A DNA stretch of 64,000 bases from Thereva unica (GCA_949987705.1 OX465281.1:165864516-165928515); one strand, 5' to 3'; positions 21,575-32,930 are shown, numbered from the stretch's first letter. Notes: generated from the sequence alone by a model not told the origin. Translations and numbers: made by a program.

Positions 21575-23100
21575 TGTTCGATAGGTGGCCTGGTGTAGCG
21601 GTATAAAAAATGCACGACAATTTATATTTGTTCCGTGATTCAAAGACAAGATTCGAAAGTACACTGAGTTTCAGTAAAAAGACAATATTCCTCACTCCAC
21701 TGGATATTTATTTATAAAAAAAATGTCTCCACAATAAATACACTTTTATAATTTATTAATTCAATTTTAATTTAAACAAGTCTCCACAATAAATGTACGT
21801 TTATAATTTATTATTTCAATTTCAATTTCACAAGTCTCCACGATAAATGTACGTTTATAATTTATTAATTCAATTTTAATTTACACAAGTCTCCACAATA
21901 ATGCACATTTAAAATTTATTGTTCCAATTTCATCCCTTTTTATTTTTACATAATAATCTTAAATATTAAATTCCTTAAAATTAAAATACACCTTCACTTG
22001 AAATTGCACCTTAAAATTTTCTTCCCTTGTACCGGCGTTGATGGCTGAAAACAATATTAACGTGCTTGATGCGATGCAATGATTTGCATGTTTACACCTC
22101 CCACGTTAAAGGTTAATTTATATCGGGCTTGATGCCAATTAATAGCATGTATGCCACAAATAAAAAACAACAAATTGTTACCTTTTATAACTTTGGATAC
22201 CTTTCTATAAGTTTCTTATTTTCTCGCGTGGATCCTGCCTTGAATTTGGTCACTCACTTCACTAGATCTTCCAACTCACTATGATTTCTCAAAAAAAACT
22301 AAGAGAGTGGTCGCTGGGTGCTGCCGCTTTTTATAAGCAAAAAGGCATCCATTAGAGAAATTCCAATTTCCCTGGAAAAACTGGGATGAATTTCCAAAAA
22401 TTGGCAATATTATCGTTGTCCCTTTTGCGAGAAATTTCTCTTTCTCGCACATTGCCATAAAGGAAAATATAGATTTTCGCAGATAATTAATTTTCCAGGT
22501 GATTTGCTTTAATTCTGGCATCACCGCTGAATTCGCCGGAAAATTTCATATCGGTTTGACACCTCAAACGTCGTGAGACGTCAAAGTTTGCCCGGGTTCG
22601 AAGTTTCAAGTCGCGAGTGTTTGTTGCACCTGTAATAAACTATTAGTGCAAAATTTACCACATTCAGGTGAGTGAAACACAGATTTATAGTGTTTAATTG
22701 TGTTTAGTGTGATTTTGCATGCTTTATTTTTTGTTTTCATGTAACCTTTTATGTTTTTCAATTTGGGGTTATGTTTCACTAAAACCTAATTTTACTTCAT
22801 TAAATTACTTTTTCGTGAAAATTCCTAAGCAACAATTAATTTGTTTGTAGTTCGTGATCATTTTACTTCATTTATGTATGTTTTTTTGTGAAATTCATGT
22901 TTATTTATGTTAATTATTTCATTGTTATTGTTGTTATTTTTGTTGACATTTTGCCCCTTCAATTTAATCAAATTCAATTTTTATTTCAGAGATTATTTTT
23001 GGACCGTGCCTGTGTAACACCCAGGCACCAGGTATTACGTTATTATTTGAAAATTCATGTTTCTGATTTTCTTTTTTCATTTTAGGATGCCAGTTGAACA
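21575..23100 (-). repeat. BEL/Pao 3' LTR
   Basis: Minus-strand 3' LTR, starting (minus strand) TGTTCAACTGGCATCC right after the polypurine tract. It contains three near-repeats of ATAAATGTACGTTTATAATT with CAAGTCTCCAC around 21720-21910. An 81-codon frame at 22279-22524 is repeated in the other LTR and is not considered a gene. The plus (antisense) strand carries consensus-like splice signals at 22668, 22989, 23032 and 23085. Confidence 0.93.
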
Positions 23101-23114
23101 TCCTCCCCCCCGTT
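23101..23114 (-). other. BEL/Pao polypurine tract
   Basis: TCCTCCCCCCCCGT on the plus strand, i.e. a G-rich purine run ending GGGGAGGA immediately before the 3' LTR on the minus strand. This is the expected plus-strand primer. The second BEL element (58888-58899) has the closely similar GGCGGGGAGGA in the same place. Confidence 0.8.
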
Positions 23115-23195
23115 GATCGTTCTCGATCAACATGTTACGTATTTTTGAAATTCCTCTTTTCCGATAGTGGTGAAAGAGGATGTTTCCGTCGGCCT

Positions 23196-23645
23196 TTACC
23201 TTAACCTGCGCTTGATAACGGCGGGGAGGTTAATCGTCTGCTCCCTTCCCCTTCGTCGTTGGATTTTTTCGAAATCTATTTTGCATAATACCTGTTTGGA
23301 CAGAAAAATGTCGACACCTTCTCTCGTGGTAAAACGTTGAAAATCGTTGTTTTCTCTATCCTTATATTCCTTTAGCGTACGTGTTGGTCGCAGTATTCGT
23401 AACGAAGAGACGGGTCTCCCATTAATGTTTGCCGGTTCTTCGACAGCTGAGATAGTATACCTGGTTTGCTCCGGTAGCGCGGGTGGATATTCCTGGGTAG
23501 TTGTAGAACCTTGTAATGCTTGATTAAGAGGGCTCGTCGAACCATCCGGTGTAGGAGGCGATAACGAGACCTCTTCGTCGATATAGAGGTAACTGTCCCA
23601 GTTGTCCCAGTAGCCTTGTTCTTCGCATTCATAACGATTACCCAT
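23196..23645 (-). CDS. extra ORF (ORF3) downstream of BEL/Pao pol, unknown function
   Basis: 149 residues starting MGNRYECEEQGYWDNWDS. The N-terminal half is acidic and rich in Ser/Pro/Thr (SLSPPTPDGSTSPLNQ); the C-terminal third is basic (KIQRRRGREQ ... VIKRRLR). There is no signal peptide or membrane segment, so it is not an ordinary envelope protein. It lies 86 nt after the pol stop and before the polypurine tract, where env genes sit in retroviruses. Immediately upstream of the ATG the minus strand reads AATATTTCAG, a good 3' splice site, suggesting expression from a spliced RNA. I know no family for it. It may be a regulatory or nucleic-acid-binding accessory protein, but that is inference. 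Confidence 0.55.
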   Translation of the reverse strand: MGNRYECEEQGYWDNWDSYLYIDEEVSLSPPTPDGSTSPLNQALQGSTTTQEYPPALPEQTRYTISAVEEPANINGRPVSSLRILRPTRTLKEYKDRENNDFQRFTTREGVDIFLSKQVLCKIDFEKIQRRRGREQTINLPAVIKRRLR

Positions 23646-23731
23646 CTGAAATATTTTGATTTTAATTGTTTGCTTTTAACTACATGACATTAAGAGACGA
23701 CACTTTGGACGAACATGACAATTAAAGTTTC

Positions 23732-26700
23732 TTATGTCTGCATGGGCAAGAGACATAGTTTGGTGACTGGACGTTTAAAAAGCCCTAACTGAGTGCGAAC
23801 TTGCACCACCCGTACTAAACCATCATTCCCTGGGTAGACTTCTTCAACTATTCCAAGTGGCCAAGCTGTAGGTGGAGTGGTGTCGCCTTTCAACAGAACA
23901 ACTTGTCCGGGCTGGATGTTACCTTGTTGCTGTTGCCACTTCGGACGTTGTTGGAGTTGGTTTAAATAATCCTTCGACCACTTGTCCCAAAAATGTTTCG
24001 TCTGGTTTCGCGTATGTTGCCATCGTTGTTTCAATGAAGCGGTGCCTGCATCTGACTCTGGTAGAATTGTTAGTGACTGACCGACTAGGAAGTGCCCAGG
24101 AGTTAAGATGAGTGGATCCTCAGTGGTATTTGGTACATAACACATTGGTCTGGAGTTGAGGCAGGCTTCAATTTGTGTAAGGATGGTCGTAAATTCTTCG
24201 AAGGTGTTGACTGCATTTCCCATTGTTCTTTTGATGTGGTACTTAATTGACTTGACACCTGCCTCCCAGAGACCTCCAAAGTGCGGGGCTGCTGGTGGAT
24301 TAAAGTGCCAGTTTATTGCCAAATTTGTTAAATATTGACCAACTGCTGGACTGGATTCCTTAATTGCCTGTTGTAGTTCTTTCTCCAATAGCTTTCGCCC
24401 TTCTACGAAGTTGGTGCCACAGTCGGAATAAACGTTGGTACATTTGCCCCGTCTGGCAATAAATCGCTTGAATGCCGCAACAAAGGCTTCTGATGTTAGG
24501 TCTGATGCCAGCTCAATGTGAATCGCCTTCGTTGTCATGCATACAAAAATGCAGATGTATCCCTTTGATACCTTGGCATTACGGAGTTTCGATGTCTTGA
24601 TGTTAAACGGACCGGCGTAGTCAACTCCTGTATTCGTGAAAGGTTTGGACACATTGGTTCTGCATGATGGTAAGCTGCCCATCAGTTGGTGGGTTGTAGT
24701 CTGACGATGTCTGGCGCAGATGATGCATTTGTGCAGTCTCGTGGTGATACATCTCCTACCATCCAATATCCAATATTTATTCCTGGTTGTGGCTAAAACC
24801 AACGATACGCCACCATGCAGTGTCTCAAGGTGTGTTTTATCGATGATTAGCCTTGTAACATGATGATCTCGTGGTAACATAATTGGGTGTTTCTGCGTGT
24901 AGGGAATCATGGCATTCGTTAATCGTCCTCCAACTCTGATCAGGCCATCTGGATCAAGAAATGGATTCAGCTTCAGTAGGTTGCTCTTTGATGATAGTGG
25001 TTTGCCATGCTGTAAGCTGTAGTATTCACCGTCGAAAGCGAGTTGCTGAATCTGTCGTAAAATTATTATTTCCGATGCCCTTAACTCATCTGTCGTTAAT
25101 GGTTGTGTTTGTTTTGCAGTAGGGTTTCGTACGTTGTATATAAAGCGATATATTGTGGCTATTATACGAACTAAGTATGTATACGATGAGTAGCGATGTG
25201 TTAAGTCATCCTCAAGTTTATTTAGCAGGACTGTTGTAGTTTCCTTAGACTCCAACGTTGTTTCTTCCCTTATAGTAGCACCAACTGGCCAGTCTTCTGG
25301 ATCCTTGATTAACCATGGTGGACCATTTAGCCAAAGTTTGTTGTTTATTAAATTACTCGCAGTGGTCCCTCTACTTGCTAGGTCCGCGGGATTCCATTGT
25401 GTGGCGATGTGTCTCCATTGATCATATTTAATAAGTTCCTGAATCTCAACGACTCGGTTTGCTACGTAGGTCTTCCATCGAGCTGCATGCTGTCGAATCC
25501 ATTGAAGGACAATCGTAGAATCCGTCCAAGCGAAGACTGGAATATCTTGAAAATGCATAGTCGATACAATTTCCTTCATTAAGCGAGCTAAAAGCAGTGC
25601 ACCGTTTAGCTCAAGTCGAGGTATGGTAACTGGTTTTGTAGGCGCGACCCTCGTTCGTGATGTTATTAATGTTGATGTAACATTGCCCTTGTCATCCATA
25701 ACTCGAAGATATATGACCGCTGCAAAGGCGCGTACAGACGCATCGCAAAACCCATGTAGCTGCATGTTGCATTGTGGTGAGTAGTGAATCCATCGAGGAA
25801 TGGAAAACTTGTTTAGGCTTTGTAAATCCGTTTTGTATTTTATCCAGTGTCCTTTGATGTGTTCTGAAACGGGTTGATCCCACGAGCATCCAGTTACCCA
25901 CAAATCCTGTATGATCATTTTAGCTAAGATAATCACAGGCTGAATTAATCCTAGGGGGTCGTATAGGGAAGCTACATCTGATAGTATCGTTCGTTTGGTT
26001 ATGGTGCTGTGCTCCTTGAAGGCCTTGTAGTTGAATGAAAATTGATCAGAATATGGTTGCCAGCGTACACCTAGTGTCTTAATGGAATCTGCTTCGGAAA
26101 ATGATACGATGTCCTTGTGTTCCCTGTACTCGGTTGGCAGATGTTCCAAAATTTTCGGATTGTTGCTGCTCCATTTCCTGAGATTGAAACCACCCGATTT
26201 CAACATAGCAATTAATTGGGATTGCAAGTTTAGTGTTGTGTCCACGTTGTCTGCACCCGTCAACAAATCGTCAACATAAAAATCACATTCGGTTGCCTTC
26301 GCTGCGAGTGGAAAGGTTTGACTCTCATCCATTGCGAGTTGTTTAAGTGCACGTATTGCCAAGTATGGAGCTGCTGTAGTTCCGAAGGTGGCTGTAGTTA
26401 GCTGGTAATCTTGTACATTATGTGATGATGAGTTCCGCCAAAGAATTCTCTGGTATGTCTGATGTTCAGGTGCCACTTGAACCATCCTATACATTTTTTC
26501 TATGTCCGCGTGTACAGCAATTTGATGTTTTCTCCACTTCAATAGAGTACAAAATAATTTTGGTTGTATCGTTGGACCAGGTAACAACCAGTCGTTTAAT
26601 GATTGACCATTTGTTGTCTTGGCCGACGCATCAAATACCACCCTCAATTTAGTTGTACTGCTGTCTTTTATTACCGCATGGTGAGGAATGTAGTAGTTTG

Positions 26701-27110
26701 GTTCATTGTTGTTCGGAGGTCGTGTTTCGATCATATGTCCTAATTGGATGTATTCGTTGAGACAAGCTGTGTATTCTTCCTTTAGTATTGGGTTATTGTT
26801 AAATCGCCTTTCTAAGCAGTACAGCCTTTTTAGAGCTAATTCACGTGAATCGCCCAGGATGGGTTCCTTGCGTTGTCTGAAAGGTAGCTTGACTTCGTAC
26901 TGCCCAGTTTTTAACCGCTTGTGTATTTCTGTGAAATGGTCAGAACATTCTCGCTCGTCCTGAGTTAAGGTTGGCCTTGTGGGAAGTTCCTCTTCCTCCC
27001 AAAATTTTTTAAGTTGATTCCCGAGGTCTTGATTTGTTACTTGTATACTAAAGTTGTGTGAATCGAACTGTGTCGTTTGGGTTACATCTCCTCCAACGAT
27101 CCATCAAGGC
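23732..27110 (-). pseudogene. BEL/Pao pol: RT, RNase H, integrase (shifted from gag frame)
   Basis: The open frame runs from about 27110 to the stop at 23732; the first ATG (26734) is internal. The RT has KDSSTTKLRVVFDASAKT, HADIEKMYRMVQV and the catalytic FYVDDLLTGADN. RNase H has LHGFCDASVRAFAAVIYLRV. The integrase has an HHCC finger (HLETLHGG ... CIICARH), then NTGVDYAGPF, YSDCGTNFVEG and APHFGGLWEAGVKS, giving D-D-E. A DUF5641-like C-terminal domain follows (VLLKGDTTPPTAWPLGIV), ending RPVTKLCLLP. The upstream frame ends at 27082; at ~27111 one base is missing from a Gly codon (GGA to GA) relative to the expected LGWIVGGD-type sequence. BEL/Pao normally has one gag-pol frame, so I call this a deletion or a base-call error. 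Otherwise pol is intact. Confidence 0.9.
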
Positions 27111-28944
27111 TGGTGTTGATTGCCACAGGGCTGAGTTCTGATCCTCGACGTATACCTTCTTGAACAATTTTTGCGTAGGCGCTGATGCCAAGTAAAATAT
27201 CCACGTTGCCAGGTTTCCAAAATTCTGGATCCGCTAGTTCGAGATCCTGAAGATGGCTGCATTCCTGTAGTGATATCGTAAACCTAGGTAAGGCGTCTGT
27301 GATTTTGTTGACTACCAAAAGGGTTTCTGTTATTAGGAAGTCCTTAACAATGCGTGATTGTAGGGTGAGCCTCGTTTGTTTTGTAGACCTTCCCGTTGCA
27401 ATTGCTCCCATGACTATTATGTTGCAGTCAGCAGGACTATAATGTACTCCTAGTAGTTTGCAGGCGCTCTTGGTTATAAAAGATGACTCTGATCCTGGAT
27501 CCACTAGACATCTGATTGTGTGTTGTTTTCCGTTTGTTCCCTTTATCAGTACTAAGGCTGTTGACAGCAATGCACGTGAATCCTCCCTAGTGCAGAAGGC
27601 TTGGACATCATTTGGTTCGGTACCACTACAGGCTGGCTGGTCAAATTGCTGATTTGTTGTTGTGTTCGCATCATTTGTTGTATGCCTCGCAAGATGTGCT
27701 TGTATGTTTGAGGTGTGTGTGATTGCGTTCTTGGATTGTTGAAGGGTCGAATTTGCGTTGGAAGAACCAGGTTGAATCTCATTGTGGAGAGTGGTATGGT
27801 GTTTCTCCTTGCACTTTAGACACCTAAATTTGCTTTTGCAGTTTTGTGATCCATGTTCCTTGGACAGGCAATTGTAGCAGTGACCAGTGGTTGTGACCAA
27901 TTTTCGTCTGGCGGTTGGGTCCATGCGTAAGTATTTGGAGCATCTCTGAAGCCAGTGTCGTTCGTTGCATGCTGAACATCTGTTGTCCTTAACTGTGTGA
28001 TGAACCCTTGTATTAAGTTTTGAGTGACTTGTGTGTGGCTGTTGATTCGTTGAGATGATATCTGAAATTGATTCCAACACCTTGTGTCGCTTACACAAAA
28101 ATGTATGAAATTGTTTGTATGAAGGAAGATCTTGCGAAGCTCCTTGTTCTTCTTCCCACATCTTCAGTGTAATGAGTGGTAGCCTTTGAATGAGCATGTG
28201 TACAAGCAGGAGATCCCACGATTCTGTGTCTATTTTCAAGTTGTTTAGTTGTTGCAAGCAGTCATCGGTTGTGGAGATAAACGTTCTAAGGCCGCTAGCA
28301 GTTTCTGTAGTAAGTTTGGGTTGGTTTAACAGCGTTTTTAAATGATGGTTTGCTAAGATACGTTTGTTTTCGTAACGTTGTTTCACCTTGGCCCATGATG
28401 CATCGTAATTGTCGTTGGTAACAGGTATATGCCGTATTAATTTCTCAGCATCTCCAATTAAACATGATTTAAGATGATGGAATTTTTGTACCGGACTCAA
28501 ATGCGTGTTGTTGTGCACCAATGATACAAACAGGTCATGGAATGAATACCATGAGTCGTAATTTCCGTCAAATTTTGGTAGATCGATCCTAGGCAGAATT
28601 GTGTCATGCCTAATTGGCGTTGTTTGGGTCGATTGCACTTCCATTGATGTAAACTTCCTAAGTCCTTCAATCACTTCACTCAAGTAGTCAGAATATTTAC
28701 ACTCTAAATTAACGTAGGCATTATCAGGGATTGCGGTGTCCGGTTGCTCGATTATGAGTGCTTCCGACAGCGTTTGATCTGCTTCCTTGTATTCCATCCA
28801 TAATTCCTTGAGTTCTTCTAACTTTACTTCATAAAACGATCTTGTCCGTTTAGCCGTAGCTGTTTTCCTTGCATTGTCAATAAGCCTTTCGATGCGACCT
28901 CTTAATGACTGCTCCCGCAGCATAGCCTTCTTTGATGCACTCAT
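27082..28944 (-). CDS. BEL/Pao gag and protease
   Basis: 620 residues from a true ATG (MSASKKAMLREQSLRGRIER). The N-terminal helical region is followed by the DUF1759-type capsid segment (LPRIDLPKFDGNYDSWYSFH; SCLIGDAEKLIRHIP). Three cysteine-histidine clusters follow: CSACNERHWLQRC, CYNCLSKEHGSQNC and CLKCKEKHHTTLH. The DUF1758-type aspartic protease has CLVDPGSESSFITKSACKLL, with DPG in place of the usual D-S/T-G, a variation seen in this group. The natural product would be a gag-pol polyprotein, but the frame ends at 27082 after a one-base deletion and adds ~8 out-of-frame residues. Gag and most of protease are unaffected. Confidence 0.9.
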   Translation of the reverse strand: MSASKKAMLREQSLRGRIERLIDNARKTATAKRTRSFYEVKLEELKELWMEYKEADQTLSEALIIEQPDTAIPDNAYVNLECKYSDYLSEVIEGLRKFTSMEVQSTQTTPIRHDTILPRIDLPKFDGNYDSWYSFHDLFVSLVHNNTHLSPVQKFHHLKSCLIGDAEKLIRHIPVTNDNYDASWAKVKQRYENKRILANHHLKTLLNQPKLTTETASGLRTFISTTDDCLQQLNNLKIDTESWDLLLVHMLIQRLPLITLKMWEEEQGASQDLPSYKQFHTFLCKRHKVLESISDIISTNQQPHTSHSKLNTRVHHTVKDNRCSACNERHWLQRCSKYLRMDPTARRKLVTTTGHCYNCLSKEHGSQNCKSKFRCLKCKEKHHTTLHNEIQPGSSNANSTLQQSKNAITHTSNIQAHLARHTTNDANTTTNQQFDQPACSGTEPNDVQAFCTREDSRALLSTALVLIKGTNGKQHTIRCLVDPGSESSFITKSACKLLGVHYSPADCNIIVMGAIATGRSTKQTRLTLQSRIVKDFLITETLLVVNKITDALPRFTISLQECSHLQDLELADPEFWKPGNVDILLGISAYAKIVQEGIRRGSELSPVAINTSLDGSLEEM

Positions 28945-28999
28945 TATCGAAAAAAAAATTTTATTTGAAATTCACTAAACAAATAGATTGCCGATTCCT

Positions 29000-29013
29000 G
29001 GATGGAACCACCA
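29000..29013 (-). other. BEL/Pao primer-binding site candidate
   Basis: Minus strand TGGTGGTTCCATCC begins 3 nt inside the 5' LTR. Its TGG start would pair with the CCA end of a tRNA; the tRNA is not assigned. Confidence 0.6.
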
Positions 29014-29016
29014 AAA

Positions 29017-30542
29017 TGTTCGATAGGTGGCCTGGTGTAGCGGTATAAAAAATGCACGACAATTTATATTTGTTCCGTGATTCAAAGACAAGATTCGAAA
29101 GTACACTGAGTTTCAGTAAAAAGACAATATTCCTCACTCCACTGGATATTTATTTATAAAAAAAATGTCTCCACAATAAATACACTTTTATAATTTATTA
29201 ATTCAATTTTAATTTAAACAAGTCTCCACAATAAATGTACGTTTATAATTTATTATTTCAATTTCAATTTCACAAGTCTCCACGATAAATGTACGTTTAT
29301 AATTTATTAATTCAATTTTAATTTACACAAGTCTCCACAATAATGCACATTTAAAATTTATTGTTCCAATTTCATCCCTTTTTATTTTTACATAATAATC
29401 TTAAATATTAAATTCCTTAAAATTAAAATACACCTTCACTTGAAATTGCACCTTAAAATTTTCTTCCCTTGTACCGGCGTTGATGGCTGAAAACAATATT
29501 AACGTGCTTGATGCGATGCAATGATTTGCATGTTTACACCTCCCACGTTAAAGGTTAATTTATATCGGGCTTGATGCCAATTAATAGCATGTATGCCACA
29601 AATAAAAAACAACAAATTGTTACCTTTTATAACTTTGGATACCTTTCTATAAGTTTCTTATTTTCTCGCGTGGATCCTGCCTTGAATTTGGTCACTCACT
29701 TCACTAGATCTTCCAACTCACTATGATTTCTCAAAAAAAACTAAGAGAGTGGTCGCTGGGTGCTGCCGCTTTTTATAAGCAAAAAGGCATCCATTAGAGA
29801 AATTCCAATTTCCCTGGAAAAACTGGGATGAATTTCCAAAAATTGGCAATATTATCGTTGTCCCTTTTGCGAGAAATTTCTCTTTCTCGCACATTGCCAT
29901 AAAGGAAAATATAGATTTTCGCAGATAATTAATTTTCCAGGTGATTTGCTTTAATTCTGGCATCACCGCTGAATTCGCCGGAAAATTTCATATCGGTTTG
30001 ACACCTCAAACGTCGTGAGACGTCAAAGTTTGCCCGGGTTCGAAGTTTCAAGTCGCGAGTGTTTGTTGCACCTGTAATAAACTATTAGTGCAAAATTTAC
30101 CACATTCAGGTGAGTGAAACACAGATTTATAGTGTTTAATTGTGTTTAGTGTGATTTTGCATGCTTTATTTTTTGTTTTCATGTAACCTTTTATGTTTTT
30201 CAATTTGGGGTTATGTTTCACTAAAACCTAATTTTACTTCATTAAATTACTTTTTCGTGAAAATTCCTAAGCAACAATTAATTTGTTTGTAGTTCGTGAT
30301 CATTTTACTTCATTTATGTATGTTTTTTTGTGAAATTCATGTTTATTTATGTTAATTATTTCATTGTTATTGTTGTTATTTTTGTTGACATTTTGCCCCT
30401 TCAATTTAATCAAATTCAATTTTTATTTCAGAGATTATTTTTGGACCGTGCCTGTGTAACACCCAGGCACCAGGTATTACGTTATTATTTGAAAATTCAT
30501 GTTTCTGATTTTCTTTTTTCATTTTAGGATGCCAGTTGAACA
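29017..30542 (-). repeat. BEL/Pao 5' LTR
   Basis: Same length as the 3' LTR and no difference in the stretches compared. It would drive minus-strand transcription of gag-pol. No clear TATA box was identified. It is followed by GCCGG, the right target duplication. Confidence 0.93.
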
Positions 30543-30794
30543 GCCGGTAATATGACTCCTTTTGTCTGATAAGATAATTTGCGCGCTCGCTTCAGGTGTG
30601 AGAAACGCTAAATAGGCACTTAACGTGCGAACAAAAATTAAATAAATTGAAGGTCAAAGTCGCCCGTGAGAACTGCCAAATCCGCAGTTTTCCTTGAATG
30701 GAGAGCGATTTTGTGAAAATGGCGAGTTTTTGAGTTTGTAAGAAAAAGTAATTTTTCTGAAAAACTGAGAAACTCGCCATTTTCACAAAATCGC

Positions 30795-31745
30795 TCTTTT
30801 CTTCAATTTATAAAATCTATCCACAATACTTTCTTCAATTTATAATTTATCCACAATTCTTTTCTTCAATTTATAAAACCAATCCACAATTCTTTTCTTC
30901 AATTTATAAAATCTATCCACAATACTTTCTTCAATTTATAATTTATCCACAATACTTTCTTCAATTTATAAAACCAATCCACAATTCTTTTCTTCAATTT
31001 ATAAAATATATCCACAATACTTTCTTCAATTTATAATTTATCCACAATACTTTCTTCAATTTATAAAACCAATCCACAATTCTTTTCTTCAATTTATAAA
31101 ATATATCCACAATTCTTTTCTTCAATTTATCATTTATCCACAATACTTTTCTTCAATTTATAAAATCTATCCACAATACTTTCTTCAATTTATAATTTAT
31201 CCACAATTCTTTTCTTCAATTTATAAAATATATCCACAATACTTTCTTCAATTTATAAAACCAATCCACAATTCTTTTCTTCAATTTATAAAATATATCC
31301 ACAATACTTTCTTCAATTTATAATTTATCCACAATTCTTTTCTTCAATTTATAAAACCAATCCACAATTCTTTTCTTCAATTTATAAAATCTATCCACAA
31401 TACTTTCTTCAATTTATAATTTATCCACAATACTTTCTTCAATTTATAAAACCAATCCACAATTCTTTTCTTCAATTTATAAAATATATCCACAATTCTT
31501 TTCTTCAATTTATCATTTATCCACAATACTTTTCTTCAATTTATAAAATCTATCCACAATACTTTCTTCAATTTATAATTTATCCACAATTCTTTTCTTC
31601 AATTTATAAAATATATCCACAATACTTTCTTCAATTTATAAAACCAATCCACAATTCTTTTCTTCAATTTATAAAATATATCCACAATTCTTTTCTTCAA
31701 TTTATAATTTATCCACAATACTTTTCTTCAATTTATAATTTATAG
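30795..31745 (+). repeat. ~30-bp tandem repeat array in the centre of element Z
   Basis: About 32 copies of TTCTTCAATTTATAA followed by AAT, AATC, AACC or ATAT-type variable bases and ATCCACAATAC/TTCT. Variants recur in a ~90-120-bp higher-order pattern. It lies between the two TIRs, and the left TIR ends in its own hairpin (GAGCGATTTTGTGAAAATGG at 30701-30720 paired with ~30776-30795). Purely repetitive and non-coding. Confidence 0.85.
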
Positions 31746-32264
31746 GAAAATCCCGAACACCGCCGCCCGTTGTAACCGCCACGTTCAAAAATAGCACCTT
31801 TCCGGTTCGCGATTAAAAACCAACTCTCAGTTTTTCAGAAAAATTACTTTTTCTTACAAACTCAAAAACTCGCCATTTTCACAAAATCGCTCTCCATTCA
31901 AGGAAAACTGCGGATTTGGCAGTTCTCACGGGCGACTTTGACCTTCAATTTATTTAATTTTTGTTCGCACGTTAAGTGCCTATTTAGCGTTTCTCACACC
32001 TGAAGCGAGCGCGCAAATTATCTTATCAGACAAAAGGAGTCATATTACCGGCACCGATTCGTCGTTCCCGTGCAGGGAAAATGTGCATGGTTGTAATAAA
32101 CCGGTGCAATATGAGTTTTGGGATTTAATTTAAGTTTTGTACGTGTATTTATGAAACTTGGATTTTTTTGTTGGACCTTGAAAATGGTTGAACAACGTGA
32201 TTTTGTTATTTAGAAAAAAGGGCCAATCTTTTGGGAAAGTTTGGCGAATATTTGGTCCACAACA
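31746..32264. repeat. element Z right TIR and adjoining unique DNA
   Basis: Short unique DNA (31746-31821) with a GC-rich block, then the ~443-bp right TIR. The TIR pairs with 21358-21574 plus 30548-~30760. It contains the intact GCCGGTAATATGAC-equivalent site into which BEL inserted on the left side, giving a direct empty-site comparison. Confidence 0.8.
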
Positions 32265-32930
32265 CGCTTAAGGGATGAATTTCGAAAAATCGCTTTATAG
32301 TGGATGTCCACTCCATTATAGGGATGCACTGTCCAAATTTCAGCCCTATAGCTTTAGCGGTTTGTAAAAACGCTATTTCACACCCTTAGGGGATGAATTT
32401 CGAAAAATCGCTCTTTAGTGGATGTAAACGTCATTATAGGGATGCACTGTCAAAATTTCAGCCCTATAGCTCCAGCGGTTTGGGTAAACCCCATTTCACC
32501 CCCTTAGGGGATGAATTTCGAAAAATCGCTTCTTAGCGGATGTCCACGTCATTATAGGGTTTCACTGTCAAAATTTCAGCCCTATAGCTCCAACGGTTTG
32601 GATAAACCCCATTTCACCCCCTTAGGGGATGAATTTCGAAAAATCGCTCTTTAGTGGATGCCCACGTCATTATAGGGATCCACTGTTTAAATTTCAACCC
32701 TATAGCTCCAACGGTTTGGATAAACCCCATTTCACCCCCTTAGGGGATGAATTTCGAAAAATCGCTTTTTAGTGGATGTCAATGCCATTATAGGGATGCA
32801 CTGTCAAAATTTCAGCCCTATAGCTCCAGCGGTTTTGAGTTGACCCGTTTTCACCCCCTTAGGGGATGAATTTCGAAAAATCGCTAGGGATGCACTGTGA
32901 AAATTTCAGCCCTCTCTAGCGGTTTAGGTT
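32265..32930 (-). repeat. 117-bp satellite array in element Y copy 2, right part
   Basis: Five to six units continuing the array interrupted at 21357. The first unit resumes with CGCTTAAGGGATGAATTTCG, so the cut unit can be read through. The last unit is shortened near 32885-32930. Confidence 0.88.

Larger units (their letters stand above)
21575..30542 (-). mobile_element. complete BEL/Pao LTR retrotransposon, very young
   Basis: Two 1526-bp LTRs (21575-23100 and 29017-30542) lie at a constant offset of 7442 bp and showed no difference in the segments compared by eye. They begin TGTTC and end GAACA on either strand. The 5-bp duplication GCCGG is at 21570-21574 and 30543-30547. On the minus strand the order is LTR, primer-binding site, gag-protease, RT-RNase H-integrase, a small extra ORF, a polypurine tract and LTR. 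Identical LTRs imply insertion very recently, yet gag-pol has a one-base frameshift near 27111. Confidence 0.93.
21358..32264. mobile_element. element Z: long-TIR foldback element, split by BEL/Pao
   Basis: It begins TGTTGTGGACCAAATATTCG and ends with the exact reverse complement. The TIRs are ~430-440 bp: left 21358-21574 continuing at 30548-~30760; right ~31822-32264. Both sides carry CGCT (21354-21357 and 32265-32268), and the interrupted satellite unit reads through if one copy is removed, proving insertion. Without the BEL element it is ~1934 bp. The centre is a ~30-bp tandem array and there is no ORF. Long TIRs plus tandem repeats resemble Foldback/Galileo-type architecture, but the family is unassigned. 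Confidence 0.85.

Noticed and set aside
22279..22524. 81-codon frame inside each BEL LTR (also 29721-29966)
   Set aside because: Identical only because the LTRs are identical; no domain seen and no initiation context considered convincing.
27082..27110. Programmed ribosomal frameshift between BEL gag and pol
   Set aside because: The shift lies in the protease-RT junction, where the other BEL element here is continuous, and a single missing base in a Gly codon explains it; kept only as a minor alternative.
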